64,000 bases of DNA. Origin: Camellia lanceoleosa. Its lineage: Eukaryota; Streptophyta; Magnoliopsida; Ericales; Theaceae. Shown here in pieces: positions 57,231 through 64,000 of this stretch; the first letter of the stretch is position 1; every line of letters starts with the position of its first letter. Both the position numbers and the translations under genes were made by a program. A model generated the notes under the pieces. That model saw only the letters and a list, made by a program, of their open reading frames with translations, searched no databases and was not told the origin of the DNA. The stretch is taken from positions 136,951,403-137,015,402 of the forward strand of contig CM045770.1 of NCBI GenBank assembly GCA_025200525.1. The letters run 5' to 3'.

Positions 57231-57436
57231 AATGAACACGGACTGCCGAATTAATGAACAAGACCGTTGATCCACGTCAGTTTGTGGTGCAGAGCATTGA
57301 AGGGAACAGTTTGGGAACGCTACACCCGCGATTAATAAGATGGATGGGGGTTGTGTTCATTTATGATCCATATTGGGTTTGAACTAGATGTCTAGCAGGC
57401 TATTTTTCAACAGCAGAGGAGAAGGGAGAACACTCA

Positions 57437-58305
57437 CGGAGTTGGACACACAGATGAATCAAAGTGGCGAGCCTTCGCGCACGGGGAGTAGGACGTCGAG
57501 GGAACGTGAAAAACGCCAGTCCTCGCATCGACGAAGTACTTCACCCAGAAGGGAAAAATAGCAACGGGGCAGCTCCCTTCCACCATGCTCGAGAGAGACC
57601 AAGGCGACACCGCACCCGTTGAGTTTTGTGGTTTTTGTGGGGAACAAACCGATGACGGAAGCAGATTCAGTTGAACACGACCCAAATGTGGCGGTCGAGT
57701 TTTCTTGACAAATTTTTCCACCCGAAGTTTAGCAATCGATGGTCGGTCAACCTGACTTCGAAGTGTTTCGGGAGGGCATCCATGGAGCAGTGAGAGGGTT
57801 GTGTAACGCCTATGAGATCGGCATGCGCCTTCGAGCCGCACGGCGGGAGATAGAGCAGAAGGATGAATGCATTCAAAACTTAGAAGCTCGTGTGAAAAAG
57901 GCTGAGCGCGAGCTACGGAAGGTCAAAACCGCCAAAACACAATCGGCTGGCCAAGCTAACCCGATTGTGAAAGAAATGGTGACCCAACGGCTCATAAGTC
58001 ATGCTATTGCCGATCGAGATACGGCAAGCATGTTTGCAATAGAGGCGGCAAGGACCAGGGCTTATGAAAAAGGCTTCCATGAGGGCTGAAAAGTTGGGAT
58101 ACAGAAGACTAAAGAAAATCTCGCCGAGGAGGTCTACCGATGCGAGAATCATGGATTCAAGCACGGGTGGGTCAAGAATCTCCAGGCCGCAGAGGCGCTC
58201 CAAGCAGCGGGTGTTGATTCGGCGTCGCCGCTGTATCAGAGTCATCATTTTCCCTTTGCGGCTTTCGAAGTCGAGAAGAGTGACGACGAGGGGGATGTTG
58301 AATAA
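57437..58305 (+). pseudogene. Antisense gene 2 of the Tat-lineage element (coiled-coil protein remnant)
   Basis: From an ATG at 57437 (MNQSGEPSRTGSRTSRERE) the plus strand reads a basic Ser/Arg-rich start, with stops near 57560 and 57710. An open stretch (57739-58086) follows with FEVFREGIHGAVRGLCNAYE and a coiled-coil segment. After one stop (58087-58089) the frame continues to 58305 with HGFKHGWVKNLQAAEALQAA, similar to the C-terminus of antisense gene 1 (GFKHGWLKAL), so the two share ancestry or a domain. The function is unknown. It may be a decayed duplicate. Confidence 0.6.
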
Positions 58306-58499
58306 AAGTAGACATATTGTAACGCTCTAACGTAGATTGGGAGCGAATTATGTATTATCGATTAATTCAACGAAACATTTTATTTTAAACGTTTGTGTGT
58401 TGTTTCAATTTATGTTTATAAATTCGGTTATGATCATCTTCCATTTTTCGATAACTACGTTTGTGCATTTTAATCATAATACACAAAAAGAGCGCAGAA

Positions 58500-59310
58500 T
58501 TCTGAGGCATTTTTCTTGGTCAAACTTGGACCGATCGTGTCTTACAAGGATTGGGCTCCAAATTCGGGGCTTTTATCTTGGCCAATCGTGAAATCTACGA
58601 AGGGCACTCCGAATCCGGAGACTTATTCGGCCAAACAGTGTCATCACTGATGGAGCTCCAAATTCGGAGCTTTCATCTTGGCCAATCGTGAAATCCACGA
58701 AGGGCGCTCTGAATCCGGAGACTTATTCGGCCCAAAAGTGTCATTCACTGATGGATTCGGAGGCTTTTATCTTGGCTTATCGTGAGATCTACGAAGGGCG
58801 CTCCGCATCCAGAGACTTATTCAGCCCAAAAGTGTCCTTCACTGATAAGGCTTCAAATTCGGAGGCTTTTATCTTGCCCAATCGTGAAATCCACAAAGGG
58901 CGCTCCGAATCCGGAGACTTATTCGGTCCAAAAGTGTCGTTCACTGATGGGGCTTCAAATTCGGAGGCTTTTATCTTGGCCAATCGTGAGATCCACGAAG
59001 GGAGCTTCGCATCTGGAGACTTATTTGGCCCAAAAGTGTCGTTCACTGATAGGGCTTCGAATTCGGAGGCTTTTATCTTGGCTAATCGTGAGATCCACGA
59101 AGGGCGCTTTGAATCCGGAGACTTATTCGGCCCAAAAGTGTCGTTCACTGATGGGGCTCCGAATTTGGAGGCTTTTATCTTGGCCAATCGTGAGATCCAC
59201 GAAGGGCGCTCCGAATCCGGAGGCTTACTCGGCCCAAAAGTGTCGTTCACTGATGGGGCTCCGAATTTGAAGGCTTTTATCTTCGAACTAAAATTTCATA
59301 TAGCGAAATA
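58500..59310. repeat. Tandem array of about 102 bp units inside the Tat-lineage element
   Basis: The word TTTTATCTTGGC recurs at 58571, 58671, 58765, 58867, 58969, 59071, 59173 and 59275, a spacing of 94-102 bp, mostly 102. Because 102 is a multiple of three, long frames stay open on both strands (34-residue repeats), but with no independent sign of coding. It lies just past the pol stop, in the 3' untranslated part. Confidence 0.9.
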
Positions 59311-59381
59311 AATTGCATTAAAAGAGTGAAAGCTGTACACGGTGAATAGTCAAAACAAGTTATCATGCCTCACAAGTCGGG

Positions 59382-60439
59382 TTAATGATAAAATTTACGC
59401 AAATGCGTGGAGTTCCAAGGACGCGGCAGGCTTCTCCCAGATATGTCTTTGAGTCGATATGCCCCTATTCCCGTGATTGAGTTGATTTGATAGGGGTCGT
59501 CCCAGTTAGGACCCAATTTTTTGTCAGCCGGATTCCTGGCTGCGGGAAGGACTTTTTTCAGGACCAATTCTCTTGGCGCATAGCGGCGTGGCTGAACATG
59601 TTGATTATACGACTTAGCAAGCTACTGTTGGTATCGTGCCACGGATGCAAGGGCACAGTCTCTTCGTTCCTCAATCAGAGTCAAATCCAAGGCAAGCATC
59701 ATGTCATTTCGGCCCATATCAAAAACTTTCGATTTCAAGGTTGGGAGGCCGATCTCCAAGGGGATGATTGCCTGGGTTCCGAAGCATAAAGCGAATGGCG
59801 TTTCCCCAGTGGATCGCCTCGGAGTAGTGCAATGAGACCACAACACACTCGGCATTTCTTCAACCCATCTGCCTTTGGCTTTCTCTAGTCTCTTCTTGAT
59901 GCCGTCCAAGATGGCTTTGTTGGAGGCTTTAGCTTGACCATTGCTCTGTGGATAAGCCGGGGTGGAGAAATAGGGCTGAATACCATACGTGCTGCACAAT
60001 TCTCGGTAGACGCCACAATCAAACTGGGTGCCATTGTTTGAAATGAGAGCTCTTGGAATGCCGAATCATGTTATGATATCTTCCATACAAAACGCCTAAC
60101 ATCAGTATCACGGATGTGTGTTAGTGCCTCCGCTTCGACCCATTTTGTGAAGTAATCCGTCACGATAATTAAGAATCGCTTGTTTCCTGGGGCCCGTGGC
60201 AATGGCCCGATGATATCAAGCCCCCATTGAGCGAACGGCCAAGGACTGGTGATTGAGCTCAACTCCTCGGCTGGCAAATGTGTTAACGGGGAAAACTTCT
60301 GGCATTGTTCACATTTCTTGATGTAACACTCGGCATCAGCTCTCATGGTCGGCCAGTAGTACCCCTGTGTTATAGCTCGATGAGTCAAAGAATGCCCACC
60401 AGAATGGGCACCACAACTATCTTCGTGTATTTTGGTCAA
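59382..60439 (-). pseudogene. Tat-lineage integrase (frameshifted)
   Basis: The minus strand carries an HHCC zinc-binding domain (AHSGGHSLTHRAITQGYYWP, then CEQCQ) and the start of the catalytic core (WGLDIIGPLP, first Asp kept) at 60071-60439. After frame breaks the core continues as SNNGTQF near 60035 (second catalytic Asp reads Asn). It then continues as AYPQSNGQAKASNK near 59940 (Glu position reads Lys), ending with LRKFYH at 59382. Integrase inserts the DNA copy into the genome; two of its three catalytic residues are lost here. No chromodomain is seen. Confidence 0.88.
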
Positions 60440-60512
60440 GAGTTCTTCGACTTTATCCGGATGAACGCATTCTAGGTATGAACTAGAAAAGGGATTTTTT
60501 GTAGAGCTTTCC

Positions 60513-61196
60513 TTACGGATCTAAATAATATCGCAGGGCTTTGTTTTGCAGTATGTGCGCTTCTTTCTTGTCCGTTGGGAGCTGTTTAGAAGACAGAAAT
60601 GCAGTGATGGGGTCCATCCAACTTCGACCTGATTCTATGATATTGATTTGAATTGACTCTGAGGGGGCAATGCTTGGCTCAAGGATGCATCCTACTTCAA
60701 TTATCCGTTTAATTTCTGAGTTGATGGCGGAGGCTAGGGCGTCTGTATGTGTGTTCTGATCCCGGGTTATTTGATTTAACTCATGATGGTCGAATTTTGC
60801 AAGCAAAGAGTTGGTCGTTTTCATGTAAGCTGCCATACGGTCATTTTTGGCTGCGTATTCCCCCTTCAATTGGTTGATGACTAGCTTTGAGTTGCAGAAG
60901 ATAAGCAAACGCCGAGCATCGAGGAGATGTGCATTCCGCAAGCCGGTTAACAACGCTTCGTATTCGGCCTCATTTTTCGATGCTTCGAAGCCCAGTTTAA
61001 CAGCCTGCTCGATTATTACCCCGTCAGGAGCCATGATCACTACACCCGCCCCACTGCCACGTTGGTTGGATGATCCGTCACAATACAACTGCCAAATGTC
61101 CCCCACATAAATTCTCCAGTTCGTCTTAGGTTGAATTTGATCAAACTTAAAGTCGGCAAGGCATCTAGTGAATTTGGCCACAAAGTCGGCGAGCAT
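60513..61196 (-). pseudogene. Second (archaeal-type) RNase H domain, mark of the Tat lineage
   Basis: An open block of 227 codons starting ADFVAKF contains YCDGSSNQRGSGAGVVIMAP (Asp40), NEAEYEALLTGL, LLIFCNSKLVINQLKGEY and HTDALA (Asp152). This is the extra RNase H found only in Tat-lineage (Ogre, Retand and relatives) plant Ty3/gypsy elements, in addition to the one fused to RT. The third catalytic Asp (usually in a DS-K/Q motif) reads Asn here, so activity is probably lost. It lies between RT-RNase H and integrase, as expected. Confidence 0.88.
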
Positions 61197-62292
61197 TGCC
61201 CTTTGATAGAGGTTCTAAGCAGAAATTGAATATCATACTGGCCGATTTGAGAGCCCATTTTGAAACGCGCCTTGATGCTTCTGCACTACGGAGTACTGAT
61301 TGGAGGGGGTAGTCCGTTAGTACCCCAATGGTATGCCCTTGAAAGTAATGCATCAGTTTTCTTGTTGCCATGACGAGAGCCAGGACAAGTTTTTCTAATG
61401 GAAGGTAGCGTGTTTCGGCTTCAACCATTGCTTTGCTCACATAATAAAATGGCCGCTGCTCCCCAAGTTCTTCTTTTAACAGTATGACGTTGACAGCCCG
61501 GTCGGATACTGCCAGATATAAAATGAGCGGATTACCTACTGAAAGTGTTGTCAAGAGCGGAACTGACCGGAGGTAAGTCTTCAAATCTTCCAAAGAGACT
61601 TCACACTCGGGGGTCCATTCAAAAGCTTTGCCCTGGCGAAGGGTATGAAAGAATTGCCGGCAGCGATCTGTGGATTGACTGATGAATCTGTTGAGTGCGG
61701 CGGCCATTCCCATCAGCTTTTGAACCTCTTTGACCGATCGAGGAGAGGTGAGCTCTAGAATCGCTGTGATTTGCCTCGGGTTGGCTTCGATTCCACAGTG
61801 GTTAACAATGTAGCCAAGGAATTTGCCGGACCCGATGCCGAAGGCACATTTGGAAGCGTTCAGCTTCATTTTGTATTTGCGAAGAATGCCGAATGTCTCT
61901 TCTAGATCGATTAGATGAATTTGCTCTTCTTTGGACTTGACCACCATATCATCGACGTATACTTCCATAGTACGGCCGAGTTTCTCTTTGAACATGGTAG
62001 TGACTAGTCTTTGGTAGGTTGCCTCTGCATTCTTCAGCCCAAAAGGCATAACCTTATAGCAATAGGTTTCTCTTGGGGTGAGGAATGCAGTTTTTTCTTG
62101 GTCCTTCGGATGCATGGCAATTTGATGGTAGCCTCTATATGTATCCAGGAAGCTCATACGTTGATGATGTGCCGTTGCATTTATAAGTTGGTCAATTCTG
62201 GGGAGGGGAAAGCAATCTTTGGGACAAGCTTTGTTTAAGTCCGTGAAATCCACACAAACACGCCAAGTTTCATTTTTCTTCTTTACAACCAT
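61165..62292 (-). pseudogene. Tat-lineage reverse transcriptase and first RNase H
   Basis: An open block of 375 codons. RT motifs are kept: VDFTDLNKACPKDCFPLPRI, the Asp50 motif (LDTYRGYHQIAMHP), VMPFGLKNAEATYQRL and YVDDMVVKS with YVDD at residues 112-115. The connected RNase H follows (LYLAVSDRAVNVILLKEELG, ETRYLPLEKLVLAL). Frame breaks near 61200-61250 separate it from the second RNase H. As a domain RT looks intact, but the polyprotein cannot be translated through. Confidence 0.9.
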
Positions 62293-63205
62293 AGTATTCG
62301 ACAGTCATGTAGGATAATTCACTCCACAAATTGCCCCGGCATCAAGTAATCAGTCAACTTCTTCAACAACGACAGCAGTATCTTCCGCGGCTGATCGGCG
62401 GCTTTTCTGAATAATCGGCTTACATTTGGGGTCAACATTTAATCTGTGGTGAGAAACAGTTGGATCCACCCCGACATCTCATATGGTGACTACGCAAATA
62501 CATCAAGGTTGTTGAGTAAGAAGGAGACTAGCTGTTGCTTGTCGACTTTATTCAGGGAAGCGCCGACCATGAAGAACTTGTCAGGGTTCCTATCAATTTC
62601 AACTCGATCTAGATCTTCGGTTGCTTTTTCACTTGGAAGCCGCCCAATATCGTCGAGGCTCTCTTGATCCGGCACCTCAATAGAATTCATTTCCAACTCT
62701 CTTGGTGTCCTTGCGGCAAGAAAATAACATGCTTGTGCCAATTTTTGGGAACCACAAATTTGTTTAATGCCGCGTTCAATCGGGAAGCAAAGTAGTTGAT
62801 GATAGGTGCTTGGCACGGCTTGCATGATATGCAGCCAAGTTCGTCCCATGATAAGATTATCTGGCGAAGGAAGCTTGACAACCAAAAATTCCACATCCAC
62901 TGATCGGGAGCCCGCTCGAACTAACAATGTGATTTTACCCAACGGATATTCCGGATTAGCATTGAAGCCGAATAACGGGTAATGAGCTAGAGACAGGTCC
63001 GACTCAGTGAAGCCGAGTTTGACGAAGGTCTTGTAGTACATAACTTCCGATGTGCTCCCCTAATCAGTGAGAACACGCTTAATGGTGAATCGGTTTACGC
63101 GTAGCTCGATGACCAAGGGATCAGTGTGGGGAAGCGTCACGCCAACCAAATCTGAATCATCGAAAGTAATACTTGTAGCTTCGTGGGGCCGTTTCACTGG
63201 TGTGA
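62293..63205 (-). pseudogene. Tat-lineage protease region, stop at the active site
   Basis: The minus strand reads the protease through RVNRFTIKRVLTD, then a TAG stop (63060-63062) at the residue after the catalytic Asp, then GSTSEVMYYKTFVKLGF and GRTWLHIMQAVPSTYHQLL. Tat proteases often have D-Q-G-S here, so CAG to TAG is the likely change. The linker up to RT (LVSFLLNNLDVFAWSP) is readable with later stops. Confidence 0.85.
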
Positions 63206-64000
63206 TTTGCTTTTGGGGGTTAGGATGTGACTGAATTGTATGTACGGCGGATGCCGTTGACAAGCTGTATATCATATGGATTACGTCGAGTGGAGGTGAA
63301 TCCTGCCATAAAGCAACTGTTTTGGTTAAGTCGTTCTTTCGGACGTGTTGCTTAAGCCAACCGTTTTGTACCAACTCCTTAAGGTGATCTTTCAAGGCAT
63401 AACAACTTTCGGTATCATGACCGTGGTCTTTGTGATATTGCACTGCCTATCCCGTCTCCTCGTGTCGGGAGGTCCCACCATCTTGGGTGGCCATTTGAAG
63501 AATGGAAGATGTTGTACTTTAGACATAACCGTACTGATCGGCTCTGACAACTCCGTATATTTCTTGTCCGTGCGCCTTATGCACCTGCTATCCACTTGAA
63601 GTTGTTCATTAGACCAGTGTGGACATTGGTTGTTTGATCGGCACGAATCTCGTCTTTTGTCTCGTTTAGTCCAATTTCGTGGTTTAGGGCTCCGTGATGG
63701 TACAAAATTTATTGGCTGAACAATTTCAGATGGGGCCGTCTTGTTGGCCTTGTGCCCGGCTTTGACCCGCAGGGCGTCATCTTCCACTTTGCAATATTCC
63801 TCGACTTTCTTCATCAACAACTAGACTATTTTGGGGGCCTTTCTGGTTAAGGAGCTGCGGAGGGCACTATTCGGATGCAACCCCATTTTAAAGGCGGTGA
63901 TGGCCATGGAGTCATTGCAGGCATCATTTACAAGATTAAAGCATTCCCAATAGCGCGCCGAATATGCTCGTAGGGTTTCCCCTAGTTGGATTTGCATTGC
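63060..64000 (-). pseudogene. Tat-lineage gag, N-terminal end off window
   Basis: At the window edge the minus strand reads gag text (QLGETLRAYSARYWECFN, then AITAFKMGLHPNSALRSSL). After a stop near 63820 it continues with EEYCKVEDDALRVKAGHKAN, then YTELSEPISTVMSKVQHLPF. After a frame break comes the knuckle-like YHKDHGHDTESCYALKDHL. It runs into the protease. The 5' LTR and PBS lie beyond 64000. Confidence 0.85.

Noticed and set aside
58688..59311. A 207-codon plus-strand protein with 34-residue repeats, and a minus-strand counterpart
   Set aside because: The 102 bp tandem unit is a multiple of three, which opens frames on both strands; no homology and no reason to prefer either.

Overview
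The window is nuclear DNA of a plant, most likely a eudicot with a large, repeat-rich genome. The signs are AT-rich spacers, spliced genes with introns of 6 kb or more, GT-AG junctions, a plant UDP-glycosyltransferase, and several layers of Ty3/gypsy, Ty1/copia, LINE, SINE, CACTA and MITE insertions. The species cannot be named from the sequence. Three genes look intact, all on the minus strand: a PIG-Y-like subunit of the GPI-GlcNAc transferase (CDS 2605-4366, two coding exons), a MAM33/p32-type mitochondrial glycoprotein (CDS 12652-20615, three exons with a 6.4 kb second intron), and an intronless zeatin O-glucosyltransferase-like UGT (39537-40961).

Left edge (1-1660): an endogenous geminivirus-like insertion. 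A decayed replication-associated protein (Rep) gene runs leftward off the window. The viral origin lies 0.1 kb upstream, with an intact TAATATTAC nonanucleotide and iteron-like repeats around it, in the layout of a geminivirus genome. No coat protein gene is visible.

2.3-20.7 kb: the PIG-Y-like and MAM33-like genes. Their long introns are filled with MITEs (hAT, PIF/Harbinger, Tourist-like and long-TIR foldback types), a tRNA-derived Au-like SINE with target-site duplication, and LINE debris.

21-39.2 kb: a nested retrotransposon block. A Ty3/gypsy element with a Met-initiator PBS (plus strand) has its 5' LTR split by a long Tat/Ogre-like LTR (21764-25853) and its reverse transcriptase split by a 2 kb solo LTR (29799-31785). 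It is joined near 32.04 kb, in opposite orientation, to a second truncated relative (gag, PBS and LTR on the minus strand). A second Tat/Ogre-like LTR-PBS-leader piece and a truncated copia gag follow.

39.5-53 kb: the UGT gene with a MITE abutting its TATA region, then hairpin MITEs, a TIR element filled with a 640 bp GGT-type minisatellite, a CACTA end, a 178 bp tandem array, and an eIF4A-III pseudogene broken into two oppositely oriented halves that share an inverted duplication of an intron segment.

53.1-64 kb: most of one Tat-lineage Ty3/gypsy element in minus orientation (LTR about 53106-53604; gag-PR-RT-RH-aRH-INT from 64000 down to 59382). Between pol and the LTR it carries two genes or gene remnants on the opposite (plus) strand, with intron-like GT-AG segments, and two different tandem arrays (122-134 bp and 102 bp units). 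Its gag start and other LTR lie outside the window.
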